Shown in pieces: positions 1 through 8,482 of a DNA stretch of 34,938 nt. A program made the position numbers and the translations under genes. The notes below the pieces were generated by a model. That model saw only the letters and a list, made by a program, of their open reading frames with translations. It searched no databases and was not told the DNA's origin. The stretch is from Thermoanaerobaculia bacterium (GTDB lineage: Bacteria > Acidobacteriota > Thermoanaerobaculia > Multivoradales > JAIOJS01). The stretch's first letter is position 1; every line of letters starts with the position of its first letter. The DNA lies in contig JAIOJS010000183.1 of NCBI GenBank assembly GCA_019911795.1, positions 1-34,938 of the forward strand, read 5' to 3'.

Positions 1-1723
1 GGCCTCCGGAGCAGGCCTTCTCCTTGGCGAGAGTGCTTGCATTGCCCAGGAGCCCGATCTCTTCTGCGGCGGCCTGGGCTCTATCGAGGGCTGCGGCCGC
101 TTGTTCTACCAGGGAATCTGAAGAGGTCCCCGTTTCCAAACCAACCGCGGCTTCATTCTGGGCGTCGTCGATCAACAATTCCACTTGCACCACCTCTCTC
201 CGCAGGCGGTTGGCGAGACTCTCGGCTCGCCCACAGGCGGCCGAAGCTCGTTGTGATGCGGAACTGGCCGCCGCTGCAGTTAGCTCCAACTCGGCAAGAG
301 CCGTCGTAAATTCAGCTGTTTCGTGTCGCGGTTTTGCTTCCGGCAGATCAGCTTTCAAGACAAGGGTGACCGTCTCGGTGGAGATTCCATAAGCGGAAAC
401 CTCGAACTGGACCCGCTGTTGCTGATCGACTCGAGACCGAGGCACTACAACGTCACCCTGAAATACATGGTCACCATTGCCGCGTTCGAGATCGAGCCGG
501 GCAACCGGCAAATTGTTGCTGACCAACTCGATCGGAAGGTCGTCGAGAAAGCGGAGCTGAGCGAGCCCATTCAAGGAAAAGGGGACACTCCAAGAGACCT
601 TGACGGTCGCGTCCGGACCTTCCCCCTGCAGACTATACGCGGCGCTGGGGTCGCCCACTTTGAACTCCGGTTGTTCAACCGGATAGCGGGGGTCTTGTCG
701 CACGTGCCCCTGATCATCGTAGTCGAAGACCAACCAGGTAGCGGGTATGTCGAGTCCTTTCGTTGGATCCACATACGTTTCGAGTCGGCCGGACTCTCTG
801 TCTTGCTGGACTGCGGCTCGAACGACAGCTAGCGACGATCCAAGACTAGGTGCTACGTCTAGCGATGAAGGCGTCAAGCCGAACTCTCCAAGGAGTCTGG
901 CAGCTTTCGTAGCGAAGCCCGTAGGCTGCAAGAGACTATCGCCCGTTGCCGAAAAGAAGATGTAGTAGTACCGGGCCCGGTAAACGTCGATTCGATCGCG
1001 CATACCGAACGGGGTCTCATGGGCAGCAACAAGGCGTTGGAGAACCTCGTCTAGACGGGTGTCTTTGCACGTCAAGGCGAGCTGTCTGGCGCTGCCAAAC
1101 TGTCTGAGGACTTGGATGGTTCTTTCGGTAGCAGTTGCCGGACCCGTCGACTCCGAACTGATGAAGTCCGGCAGGTGGCCTGCGGGCCCATGGCCCCGCC
1201 AGTCGTCCCATCCAAAATGGGGCACGTAGTCCTGAGTGAAGTGAAGAGCTGCCCCCGGATTGCGGTCTTGGAGGCCCACTGCTATGAGTCTATTCAGCTG
1301 CTGTTGCTTGAAGTTCTCGACAGCTTGGGCATTTCCACGCAGTTCACGCGGCGTAAACGCGTGAAAACCTCGCCAGATGGGCGGCAGGTGAGCGGGCGGC
1401 TCGCCAAGGGCGGAAGTCGCCACACCCAAGGCGCCTGGAAGTGGTGCCGTCTGCTCATCGAAGTCGATCGCCATCGCAGCGCTGGCAATCTGATAGGCCT
1501 GTCGCTCGCTAAATCCACAGTTGATCGCAACGTAGTAGGTCCATGCGAAGTGCTCGCCTTCGTACCCGTACGCTGTGTCGGCGATTCCCAGGGCTACCAG
1601 AACCAGGAGCAAAAAGAACGTGCGAGCCCGGAGTCCCCGTCCTCTTCTCTCGGCAGTATTGGGAGTCGGTTGGTTCCCAGCTTTCAGACCTGTCCCCCCA
1701 GTTGCTTGCCGTGCATAGATCAA
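1..1723 (-). CDS. Secreted multi-domain protein, N-terminal phospholipase-like region (partial, runs off left edge)
   Basis: I translated the complement by hand: one unbroken frame of 574 codons runs from TTG at 1723 to base 1, so the ORF track, which needs a stop inside the window, misses it. The N-terminus carries a basic stretch and a hydrophobic core (TFFLLLVLVALGIA) ending in AYG, consistent with a Sec signal. Next comes a His/Asp/Trp-rich segment (HFAWTYYVA, then HFTQDYVPHFGWDDWRGHG) resembling the helical zinc-dependent phospholipase/DUF6765 type, although I cannot confirm the family. The middle looks beta-rich and the visible end is an Ala/Glu-rich predicted coiled coil. No in-frame ATG lies near the start; the TTG has only a weak AAGAGA upstream, so the start is uncertain. 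The gene is divergent from the ilv operon. Plus-strand ORFs here are antisense shadows. Confidence 0.72.
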   Translation of the reverse strand, partial: MIYARQATGGTGLKAGNQPTPNTAERRGRGLRARTFFLLLVLVALGIADTAYGYEGEHFAWTYYVAINCGFSERQAYQIASAAMAIDFDEQTAPLPGALGVATSALGEPPAHLPPIWRGFHAFTPRELRGNAQAVENFKQQQLNRLIAVGLQDRNPGAALHFTQDYVPHFGWDDWRGHGPAGHLPDFISSESTGPATATERTIQVLRQFGSARQLALTCKDTRLDEVLQRLVAAHETPFGMRDRIDVYRARYYYIFFSATGDSLLQPTGFATKAARLLGEFGLTPSSLDVAPSLGSSLAVVRAAVQQDRESGRLETYVDPTKGLDIPATWLVFDYDDQGHVRQDPRYPVEQPEFKVGDPSAAYSLQGEGPDATVKVSWSVPFSLNGLAQLRFLDDLPIELVSNNLPVARLDLERGNGDHVFQGDVVVPRSRVDQQQRVQFEVSAYGISTETVTLVLKADLPEAKPRHETAEFTTALAELELTAAAASSASQRASAACGRAESLANRLRREVVQVELLIDDAQNEAAVGLETGTSSDSLVEQAAAALDRAQAAAEEIGLLGNASTLAKEKACSGG

Positions 1724-2007
1724 GACGTCTCTTGAGGCCGCTCCTCGCGGCGCCCATCCGGTTTTCCGTGAATCGTATCAGCACCGAGTTCTTGCCTATT
1801 GGTGAGACATCATGGCCTGATGTTGGCTCGGCCGCGGCGTCTTCCACCGGTGCGGAGGAAACCTCGACGATCTGCCCGGACGCCAAGAACCGATGATTCG
1901 CCCAGAGAGAGGGTCTCAGCCGAACAGTTGAGACGGGACAGTTAAGAAGACCCTTCACCATTGTCCTTTCACAAAGCGAGCCCAAACCAAGGATCGATGC
2001 CCATGGC
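1724..2007. other. Divergent intergenic region without a supported gene
   Basis: This is the gap between the leftward secreted protein and the ilv promoter. The only structure I see is a perfect 6-bp inverted repeat, ACATCA-TGGCC-TGATGT (1807-1823), and a loose direct repeat ACAGTTgAGA/ACAGTTaAGA near 1925-1950. The minus ORF 1509..1985 overlaps the real gene in another frame and shows no protein-like composition, so I do not call it. Confidence 0.5.
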
Positions 2008-2037
2008 TTGACATTTCCTCTGCAGCTCCTTTAGGGT
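2008..2037 (+). promoter_or_regulatory. Probable sigma70-type promoter of the ilv operon
   Basis: A perfect -35 box TTGACA (2008-2013) is followed after 18 bp by TAGGGT (2032-2037), which keeps the conserved second A and last T of a -10 element. Transcription would start near 2043-2045, only a few bases before the leader-peptide ATG at 2048, so the leader mRNA would be almost leaderless. The -10 assignment is weak; the -35 is clear. Confidence 0.5.
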
Positions 2038-2047
2038 CCCGTCTCAG

Positions 2048-2185
2048 ATGTATTTCACGGATCAATCCCTCACCAAGGCTCTCGTTATCGCTTCCTCCAG
2101 CGATCAGCGGAGCGTTGCGCTCGGCCTTGTCCTTGTAGTCCTACTTGTCAACGTCCTCATTATTGGGACGTCTGGGCCTCCATGA
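2048..2185 (+). CDS. ilv leader peptide (attenuation peptide, 45 aa)
   Basis: This small ORF is below the track's size limit. It begins MYFTDQSLTK and residues 25-39 read LGLVLVVLLVNVLII: 13 of 15 are Leu, Val or Ile, the three amino acids made by the operon just downstream. Codons there include CTT, CTA and ATT, which look less common than CTG/CTC/ATC in the structural genes. The stop (2183-2185) lies about 30 bases before an intrinsic terminator and 92 bases before ilvE. This matches the architecture of enterobacterial ilv leader peptides in function but not in sequence. No Shine-Dalgarno sequence precedes the ATG (gtctcagATG), so translation may start in leaderless fashion from a transcript beginning only a few bases upstream. 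The role is cis-acting: the ribosome's position on these codons reports charged tRNA supply. Confidence 0.8.
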   Translation: MYFTDQSLTKALVIASSSDQRSVALGLVLVVLLVNVLIIGTSGPP

Positions 2186-2249
2186 TCCGGTAAACAACGA
2201 TTTTCCGATTTCTAAGAGCCCCCAGCCGAGACCGGTTGGGGGCTTTTTT
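2151..2249 (+). promoter_or_regulatory. Four-segment transcription attenuator of the ilv operon
   Basis: Segment 1 ACGTCC (2151-2156) pairs perfectly with GGACGT (2166-2171), the 1:2 hairpin, inside the Val/Leu/Ile codons. Segment 2 continues as CTGGGCCTC (2172-2180), which can pair with GAGCCCCCAG (2216-2225), giving a 5-bp and a 3-bp helix around a small internal loop: the 2:3 antiterminator. The latter also contains most of the left arm of the terminator (3:4). Ribosome stalling at the Leu/Val/Ile codons would cover segment 1 and free 2:3, so RNA polymerase reads through. A ribosome reaching the stop at 2183 would cover segment 2 and let 3:4 terminate. Pairings were found by eye; energies are not computed. 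Confidence 0.72.
2217..2249 (+). terminator. Intrinsic terminator (attenuator terminator) before ilvE
   Basis: AGCCCCCAGCCG (2217-2228) pairs with CGGTTGGGGGCT (2233-2244) across the four-base loop AGAC. All 12 positions pair, one as G-U, and six T follow (2244-2249). It lies between the leader peptide and ilvE with no other gene between, so it can only reduce transcription of the operon behind it. Confidence 0.85.
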
Positions 2250-2277
2250 CGTTTTCGGAGAGATAAAGGAGTCGAAG

Positions 2278-3222
2278 ATGAAAGAGACAGCAGAGTGGTG
2301 TTGGATGGATGGTAGTTGGGTTCGCTGGCCGGAGGCGTCGGTCCACATATCGACGCACGCCTTGCACTACGGATCCAGCGTGTTCGAAGGGATCCGCGCC
2401 TACGAACAGCCCGAGGGCACGGCGGTGTTCAGACTCGGCTGCCATATGAAGCGGTTGATGAACTCCTGCCGATTGGCCCGGATGGTCCCGGAGAGCGTGT
2501 CGGCGGAGGAGATCGAACAAGCCTGTTTGGAACTCATCGAACGCAATCGCCACGGAAGCTGCTACCTACGACCGCTGATTCACCGTGGTGCGGGCGGTCT
2601 CGGGCTGGATCCGACGGGGCTACCGATCCAGGTGTCGATCCTCTCGTTCGAGTGGGGGGCATACCTTGGGGCCGACGCTCTGGATCAGGGGGTCGATGTG
2701 ATGATCAGCTCCTGGCGTCGCGCCGCACCGGATGCGATGGTGGCGATGGCGAAGATCGGTGGTCAGTACGTCGTCAACTCCCTGGTCAGCGTCGAGGCCA
2801 AGCAAAACGGGTACCACGAGGGAATCCTGCTCAACCACGCCGGCTATGTCTCGGAGGGAGCAGGAGAGAACGTGTTCGCCGTCTACGACGGTGTGCTGGT
2901 GACGCCGCCGGTCTCAGCTTCGATTCTCAGCGGAATCACCCGGCATACGGTGATGACCTTGGCCCGTGATCTTGGGATCACGGTGCGCGAGGAACGCCTG
3001 ACCCGGGACCGCCTGTGCATTGCCGACGAACTCTTCATGACCGGTACGGCAGCTGAAGTGACTCCGATTCGGAGTGTGGACCGCAGCCCCATCGGGATGG
3101 GGAACGTTGGCCCCTTGACCCGGCGACTACAGGTCGAGTTCTTCGACCTGGTCCACGGTCGTCTGGCGGATCGGCACAACTGGCTCCGCCCGGTTCCTCA
3201 GTTCGAGGCGTCGGTCGTCTAG
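2278..3222 (+). CDS. ilvE: Branched-chain amino acid aminotransferase
   Basis: A class IV PLP aminotransferase that transfers the amino group between glutamate and the 2-keto acids of valine, leucine and isoleucine in the cytoplasm. From the chosen start the protein has 314 aa, close to the usual ~309. Near the N-terminus HALHYGSSVFEGIRAY is the family signature, and the Schiff-base lysine is Lys159 in AMAKIGGQYVVNS. The C-terminal GTAAEVTPI motif is present. The track starts at 2236, inside the terminator arm. ATG 2278 is preferred because AAGGAG (2266-2271) sits 6 bases upstream and the product then begins in line with homologues. First structural gene of the operon, controlled by the attenuator; ilvB follows 56 bases later. 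Confidence 0.95.
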   Translation: MKETAEWCWMDGSWVRWPEASVHISTHALHYGSSVFEGIRAYEQPEGTAVFRLGCHMKRLMNSCRLARMVPESVSAEEIEQACLELIERNRHGSCYLRPLIHRGAGGLGLDPTGLPIQVSILSFEWGAYLGADALDQGVDVMISSWRRAAPDAMVAMAKIGGQYVVNSLVSVEAKQNGYHEGILLNHAGYVSEGAGENVFAVYDGVLVTPPVSASILSGITRHTVMTLARDLGITVREERLTRDRLCIADELFMTGTAAEVTPIRSVDRSPIGMGNVGPLTRRLQVEFFDLVHGRLADRHNWLRPVPQFEASVV

Positions 3223-3278
3223 AGGGCTTGAAGGATGCGAATACGAGCGAACACGCAACATCTATTGGAGAAAACATC

Positions 3279-5057
3279 ATGGCAAATGAATCGACGAGGG
3301 TGAGTGATTCGGCCCGCGCCGCGGGTCAACCAGAGGGGGGGCGAGAGCTGACCGGGGCCGAGATCGTCTGCGCTTGCCTCCAGCGCGAAGGAGTCGATGT
3401 CGTCTTCGGCTATCCCGGGGGCGCCATTCTTCCCACCTACGATGCCCTGTGCCGATCGGGCGGTATCCACCATGTCTTGACTCGTCACGAGCAGGGAGCG
3501 AGCCATATGGCCGACGGTTACGCACGAAGCAGTGGAAGGGTCGGAGTCGCTATCGCCACGAGTGGCCCGGGGGCGACTAATCTGGTGACCGGCATTGCCA
3601 CCGCGATGATGGACTCGTCGCCACTGGTCTGCCTTACCGGTCAGGTGTCGACAACGGTCCTCGGTTCGGACGCCTTTCAGGAGGCCGACGTGCTGGGTAT
3701 CACCATGCCGATTACAAAGCACAACGTTATGGTCACGAGGGTCGAGGACCTGGCTGAGATCCTCCACGAGGCATTCGCCATCGCGCGGAGCGGCCGCCCG
3801 GGTCCGGTCGTGGTCGACCTTCCGAAGGACGTTCAGCTGGCTCGGACTCTCTACGATCCAGACCGGCCCCTGCCGGTCGTCCCAGTGAAGACCTCCATGA
3901 CGCCTCTCGATGCGGAGATAGAAGCAGCCCGAAATCTGATCGCAGAGGCCCGACGGCCGGTGATCCTCGCCGGGAACGGGATCAACATCTCAGGCGCCTC
4001 GGAGCAGTTGCGACGACTGGCTGAGGACACGGGCATTCCGGTATCGCTCACGCTACTGGGCAAGGGGGCGTTTCCCGAAGACCATCCACTCTCCCTCGGG
4101 ATGATGGGGATGCACGGCGACGCCGCGGCCAATCTCGCCATTCAAGCCGCCGATCTCATCATCGCCCTGGGGATGCGCTTCGACGATCGAGTGACGGGGA
4201 CCCTTTCGACCTACGCACCGAAATCCAAGAAGATCCACGTCGATCTCGATCGTTCCGAAATCGGCAAGAACGTCGCGGTGGACGTCGGTGTTGTGGGCGA
4301 TCTCAAAGCCGTTCTGACTCGTCTGCTAGTGGGCATCGCCGCCACGGTTGACGAAGGCTGGACGGCACAGATCCGTGAGTGGAAGGACCACAGCAAGACG
4401 CTCGATGTCGTCCATCAGCCGTGTGATGGACGGCTCTGGGCGGCTCGAGTGATTCGCGACCTCTGCGAGCTTACGGATGGAGAGGCCGTTACCGTAACCG
4501 ATGTCGGACAACACCAAATGTTCGAGGCTCAGTACTACACTCATCGGCGCCCGAGGACCCTGATCACCAGCGGTGGGCTCGGAACCATGGGGTTCGGCCT
4601 TCCTGCCGCGCTCGGCGCCAAGCTCGCACAACCCCACGAAGAGGTTTGGGCCATCGTCGGTGACGGTGGGTTTCAGATGACGCTGGCGGAGTTGGCTACC
4701 GCCGTTCAGGAGCAGATCGCGGTCAAGATCGCGATCATCAACAACGGCTACCTGGGAATGGTCCGTCAGTGGCAAGAGCTCTTCTACGAGGAGCGTTACT
4801 ACGCGACGCCGCTCGCCAACCCTGACTTCTGCAAGATCGCCGAGGCCTATGGTGTACCGTCGGTCCGTGTTTCGCAGCGTCGGGATGTCGCTCCCGCCGT
4901 GGCCTGGTGCCGCTCGGTAAACGACGGTCCCTGCCTGGTGGAGTTCGTGGTCGAATCACACGACGTGGTCTACCCGATGGTTCCCGCAGGAGCCGCTCTC
5001 GACGAAATGATTCGGCGACCGGCGCGGGCTTCGACGATGGCCGGGGTGTCGCGATGA
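3279..5057 (+). CDS. ilvB: Acetolactate synthase large (catalytic) subunit
   Basis: Acetohydroxyacid synthase catalytic subunit: ThDP/FAD/Mg-dependent condensation of two pyruvates, or pyruvate plus 2-ketobutyrate, the first common step to Val/Leu/Ile. The 592-aa product shows the N-terminal PYR domain with catalytic Glu71 in LTRHEQGASHMADGYAR, a central FAD-binding domain (ILAGNGIN...), and the C-terminal ThDP motif GDGGFQM...NNGYLGMVRQW. The track starts at a TTG at 3228. I prefer ATG 3279 because GGAG lies 8 bases upstream and the residues before it are not conserved-looking. The stop overlaps the ilvN start as ATGA, predicting translational coupling of the two subunits. Confidence 0.95.
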   Translation: MANESTRVSDSARAAGQPEGGRELTGAEIVCACLQREGVDVVFGYPGGAILPTYDALCRSGGIHHVLTRHEQGASHMADGYARSSGRVGVAIATSGPGATNLVTGIATAMMDSSPLVCLTGQVSTTVLGSDAFQEADVLGITMPITKHNVMVTRVEDLAEILHEAFAIARSGRPGPVVVDLPKDVQLARTLYDPDRPLPVVPVKTSMTPLDAEIEAARNLIAEARRPVILAGNGINISGASEQLRRLAEDTGIPVSLTLLGKGAFPEDHPLSLGMMGMHGDAAANLAIQAADLIIALGMRFDDRVTGTLSTYAPKSKKIHVDLDRSEIGKNVAVDVGVVGDLKAVLTRLLVGIAATVDEGWTAQIREWKDHSKTLDVVHQPCDGRLWAARVIRDLCELTDGEAVTVTDVGQHQMFEAQYYTHRRPRTLITSGGLGTMGFGLPAALGAKLAQPHEEVWAIVGDGGFQMTLAELATAVQEQIAVKIAIINNGYLGMVRQWQELFYEERYYATPLANPDFCKIAEAYGVPSVRVSQRRDVAPAVAWCRSVNDGPCLVEFVVESHDVVYPMVPAGAALDEMIRRPARASTMAGVSR

Positions 5058-5668
5058 CACCGGCACCGAATGCCGAGATGAGCGGATCGCAGACGAGCGG
5101 GTCGCAGACTTTGATCGCTCTGGTCGAGAACCGACCCGGGGTGCTGAATCGGGTGACGACGCTTCTTCGACGTCGGCACTTCGACCTTCTGACCCTGTCG
5201 ATGGGGAGGAGTGAAGATCCAGACCGTAGTCGATTGACGTTGACGGTGGGCGGAGGCTCCGCGGGCGCCCGCCGGGTCGCCGATCACTTGATCAAATTGG
5301 TCGAGGTGCTCCACGTCGAACCGCTCTTCGACCAACCCGCGGTACGTCGCGATCTCGCCCTCATCAAGATCAGGCCAGATGCGGCCGAACTGCCCGCAGT
5401 CAACGCCCTCTGTTCGGCCTTTCGGGCCAGAATCGTCGACGTTTCACCGGGCTCGACGATCGTAGAGATCACCGGTGAACAGTCCAAGATCGAGCGCTTT
5501 GTCGCCCTCCTGACTCCCTACGGACTGGCCGAGCTAGCCCGGTCGGAATGCGTAGCGATGTGCCGTGGAGCGTCGGGCTTCGGCGCCAGCGATCACTCCG
5601 TAGGCCAGACCACAAGCCAGACCACAAGCCAGACCACGAGCTCGACCAGTCCAAATCCAACTTCATAG
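5054..5668 (+). CDS. ilvN: Acetolactate synthase small (regulatory) subunit
   Basis: Regulatory subunit that binds IlvB and usually confers valine feedback inhibition through ACT domains. The 204-aa product starts with low-complexity SGSQTSGSQ, then an ACT domain at about residues 18-90 ([22 protein letters not shown]) and a second ACT-like half ([10 protein letters not shown]...IVEITGE). The length falls between the short ilvN (~96 aa) and longer ilvH (~160 aa) forms plus tails. Start ATG 5054 overlaps the ilvB stop (ATGA); the track's longer version from 4907 lies inside ilvB. The C-terminus is unusual: three 12-bp tandem repeats add [12 protein letters not shown], which is not part of either ACT domain. 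Confidence 0.92.
   Translation: MTPAPNAEMSGSQTSGSQTLIALVENRPGVLNRVTTLLRRRHFDLLTLSMGRSEDPDRSRLTLTVGGGSAGARRVADHLIKLVEVLHVEPLFDQPAVRRDLALIKIRPDAAELPAVNALCSAFRARIVDVSPGSTIVEITGEQSKIERFVALLTPYGLAELARSECVAMCRGASGFGASDHSVGQTTSQTTSQTTSSTSPNPTS
5606..5641 (+). repeat. Three tandem 12-bp repeats in the 3' end of ilvN
   Basis: CAGACCACAAGC occurs three times head to tail (5606-5617, 5618-5629, 5630-5641; the third has one A-to-G change). The unit is a multiple of three and encodes QTTS, so copy-number change would lengthen or shorten the IlvN tail without breaking the frame. Confidence 0.9.
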
Positions 5669-5699
5669 AACAAGCTTCACTCTCGAAAAGGAACATTCC

Positions 5700-6740
5700 A
5701 TGGCCTCCATCTACTACGAAAAAGACACTTCCCTCCAACCTCTGCGTGACGTCACCGTGGCCGTGATCGGCTACGGCAGCCAGGGGCGAGCCCATGCTCT
5801 CAACCTGCGCGATTCCGGGATCGATGTCGTCGTTGGGTTGCGACGCGATAGCGCTAGCTGGCAGACGGCGGAAGCCGACGGGCTGGCCGTCGACACCGTT
5901 GCAGGAGCAACCCAGCGAGGGCAGGTCGTGATGATCCTGGTTCCGGATCCGGCACAGCCCGCGGTTTTCGCGGAGGGGGTCGAACCTCACCTCGAGGTCG
6001 GGGATCTCCTGCTCTTTGCCCACGGATTCAATATCCACTTTGGAGGGTTGGCCTGCCCCCCCGGCATCGATGTTGGGTTGGTGGCTCCCAAGGCGCCGGG
6101 TCACCGTGTGCGAGAGGTTTTCGTCGCAGGACAGGGAACTCCTGGTCTGATCGCCGTCGCCCAGGATGCCACGGGTTCGGCCCACGGAAGAATCCTCTCG
6201 TACGCCCATGCGATCGGTTGCACTCGCGCCGGGGTCATCGAAACGACCTTCGCGGAGGAGACCGAGACCGACCTCTTCGGTGAGCAGGTCGTTCTTTGCG
6301 GGGGTGTCACGGCGCTCGTTCGAGGCGGCTTCGAGACCTTGGTCGAAGCTGGCTACCAGCCGGAGGTGGCGTACTTCGAGTGCCTGCATGAGCTCAAGTT
6401 GATCGTCGATCTGATGTATCGAGGTGGTCTGAAGGCGATGTGGCACAGCGTGTCCGACACGGCCGAGCACGGTGGGTACGAAGGTGGAGATCGACTGGTT
6501 ACAGCGGAGACGCGAGAGGAGATGCGACACATCCTGGCCGATATACAGGCAGGGAGATACGCCGAGCGCTGGGTGGCGGAGTACGCAGCTGGGTCCAAGG
6601 AACTCCTCCGGCGGCGGGATGAGGAGAGCCGACACCCGATCGAGTCGGTGGGGGCTACCCTCCGTTCGATGATCTCCTTCCTCGGTAAGGCATCCCGCGT
6701 CGATGAGCAAACTGTATCCTCCGTAGGGAGTGCTCGGTGA
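5700..6740 (+). CDS. ilvC: Ketol-acid reductoisomerase (NADP+), class I
   Basis: Converts 2-acetolactate or 2-aceto-2-hydroxybutyrate to the dihydroxy acids using NADPH and Mg2+. The 346-aa length fits the short class I enzymes (~330-340 aa). The Rossmann motif [17 protein letters not shown] is at about residues 20-36, followed by GLRRDS, whose Arg and Ser favour NADPH. Further landmarks are [21 protein letters not shown], the metal-binding [11 protein letters not shown] and C-terminal [12 protein letters not shown] with [10 protein letters not shown] 5700 has AAGGAA 7 bases upstream. It lies 31 bases after ilvN, and its stop overlaps the ilvD GTG start (GTGA). Confidence 0.95.
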   Translation: MASIYYEKDTSLQPLRDVTVAVIGYGSQGRAHALNLRDSGIDVVVGLRRDSASWQTAEADGLAVDTVAGATQRGQVVMILVPDPAQPAVFAEGVEPHLEVGDLLLFAHGFNIHFGGLACPPGIDVGLVAPKAPGHRVREVFVAGQGTPGLIAVAQDATGSAHGRILSYAHAIGCTRAGVIETTFAEETETDLFGEQVVLCGGVTALVRGGFETLVEAGYQPEVAYFECLHELKLIVDLMYRGGLKAMWHSVSDTAEHGGYEGGDRLVTAETREEMRHILADIQAGRYAERWVAEYAAGSKELLRRRDEESRHPIESVGATLRSMISFLGKASRVDEQTVSSVGSAR

Positions 6741-8482
6741 GTGTCGAGTCCCAGGAGACCAGTCACTCGGCCAGCGCGGTTGGGCAATCGGTGGACCAAG
6801 CGACAGGGGCTGGCCCCCTCAACCGCTACAGTCGGCGGTTGACCGAACCTCCGTCTCAGGGCGGTTCACAGGCGATGCTCCAGGCAACCGGTTTGCCCCG
6901 TCGCCAACTCGGTCTGCCGCAAGTGGGTATCGCTAGCGTCTGGTACGAGGGAAACCCGTGCAACATGCATCTCGGTGACCTGGCGGCTGAGGTCAAGGAC
7001 GGAGTGGAGGCGGCTGACCTGATCGGCATGCGCTTCAACACCATCGGCGTTAGCGACGGGATCTCGATGGGCACCGACGGGATGAGCTACTCGCTGCCTT
7101 CGCGTGATCTGATCGCCGATTCGGTGGAGATGGTGATGCGAGCCCACTACTACGATGGCATCGTCGCGCTCCCGGGCTGCGACAAGAACCTCCCGGGCTG
7201 CCTGATCGCGTTGGCCCGTCTCGATCGTCCCGGACTGATCGTCTACGGGGGGACCATCCGGCCCGGTTGCTTGAACGGGAAGGTCCTCGACGTGGTATCG
7301 GCCTTCCAGAGTTACGGTGAGTTCGTGGCGGGGACGATCGACGACGAAGAGCGGCAGCGAATCGTCGCCCACGCATGCCCCGGTGCCGGTGCTTGTGGGG
7401 GTATGTACACGGCCAACACGATGGCTCTGGCCATCGAAGCCCTTGGCATGAGTCTGCCGGGGAGCGCTTCGACCCCGGCCGAGGATCCGGCCAAGGTCGA
7501 GGAATGTCAACGAGCCGGCGCGACGCTGCACAGACTGCTGGTTCAGAACCTGACGCCGCGACAGATCCTGACGCGAACCGCGTTCGACAACGCCCTCACT
7601 GCGATCGTCGCAGTCGGTGGTTCGACCAACGCCGTGCTCCATCTGATCGCTATCGCACGGGCCGTCGGCATCGAGTTGACGCTCGATGACATCCAGGCGG
7701 TGAGCGATCGCACCCCGCTCCTGGGTGATTTCAAACCGAGCGGTCGGTTTGTCATGGCGGATCTGCATGAGGTCGGTGGCAGTCCGGCCCTGCTTCGACA
7801 CCTCCTCGACGCGGGTCTTCTGCACGGCGATTGCCTGACGGTGACCGGTGAGACGTTGGCCGACAACCTCGAACGCTACCCACGGTTGGCCGCCGGCCAA
7901 GAAGTGGTGCGTCCGATCTCGCAACCACTCAAGGCGACGGGGCATCTGCAGATCCTTCGCGGGAATCTGGCGCCGGAGGGTGCCGTGGCCAAGATCACCG
8001 GCAAGGAGGGTCTTCGCTTCAGCGGGCCGGCGCGTGTCTTCGATTCCGAAGAGGAGATGCTCGAGGGGCTTGCACTGGGCCAGATCGAGGCGGGAGACGT
8101 CGTGGTTATTCGCTATGAAGGTCCCAAAGGTGGGCCGGGTATGCCGGAGATGTTGACGCCGACCTCGGCCCTGGTCGGAGCTGGCCTGGGTGGTTCGGTT
8201 GCGCTCCTCACCGACGGTCGTTTCTCCGGAGGGTCGCACGGTTTCATCATCGGTCACGTGACGCCGGAGGCACAGGAGGGAGGGCCGATCGCCCTCGTGC
8301 AGAACGGAGATCGCATCACCCTCGACGCCGTCGAGCGTTCGATCACGCATCACGTCTCGGTGGAAGAGTTGGTAGAACGGCGCTCGCTCTGGCGACCGCG
8401 TGAACTACAACTCTCTGGAGCCCTGGCTCGCTACGTCAAGTGCGTAAGCTCGGCCAGTCTTGGCTGTGTGACGGACGAATGA
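6737..8482 (+). CDS. ilvD: Dihydroxy-acid dehydratase
   Basis: Dehydrates 2,3-dihydroxy-isovalerate and -methylvalerate to the 2-keto acids; an Fe-S enzyme of the cytoplasm. The 581-aa product shows the three cluster cysteines, Cys75 in GNPCNMHL, Cys148 in PGCDKNLPG and Cys220 in [12 protein letters not shown], with Lys150 beside Cys148 at the metal site. [17 protein letters not shown] and the late [10 protein letters not shown] are further signatures. Start GTG 6737 overlaps the ilvC stop as GTGA and has GGGAG 6 bases upstream. About 40 low-complexity N-terminal residues precede the conserved core, so a later start cannot be excluded. Its stop overlaps ilvA as ATGA. Confidence 0.94.
   Translation: MSVESQETSHSASAVGQSVDQATGAGPLNRYSRRLTEPPSQGGSQAMLQATGLPRRQLGLPQVGIASVWYEGNPCNMHLGDLAAEVKDGVEAADLIGMRFNTIGVSDGISMGTDGMSYSLPSRDLIADSVEMVMRAHYYDGIVALPGCDKNLPGCLIALARLDRPGLIVYGGTIRPGCLNGKVLDVVSAFQSYGEFVAGTIDDEERQRIVAHACPGAGACGGMYTANTMALAIEALGMSLPGSASTPAEDPAKVEECQRAGATLHRLLVQNLTPRQILTRTAFDNALTAIVAVGGSTNAVLHLIAIARAVGIELTLDDIQAVSDRTPLLGDFKPSGRFVMADLHEVGGSPALLRHLLDAGLLHGDCLTVTGETLADNLERYPRLAAGQEVVRPISQPLKATGHLQILRGNLAPEGAVAKITGKEGLRFSGPARVFDSEEEMLEGLALGQIEAGDVVVIRYEGPKGGPGMPEMLTPTSALVGAGLGGSVALLTDGRFSGGSHGFIIGHVTPEAQEGGPIALVQNGDRITLDAVERSITHHVSVEELVERRSLWRPRELQLSGALARYVKCVSSASLGCVTDE

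Noticed and set aside
323-832. 169-aa plus-strand ORF
   Set aside because: Lies opposite a 574-codon minus frame with signal peptide and protein-like composition.
5469-6710. 413-aa minus-strand ORF across ilvN/ilvC
   Set aside because: Antisense shadow of clearly conserved ilvC; no recognisable motif. Long open antisense frames are common in GC-rich coding DNA.
6866-8353. 495-aa minus-strand ORF across ilvD
   Set aside because: Shadow of ilvD, which carries all cluster cysteines in the plus frame.
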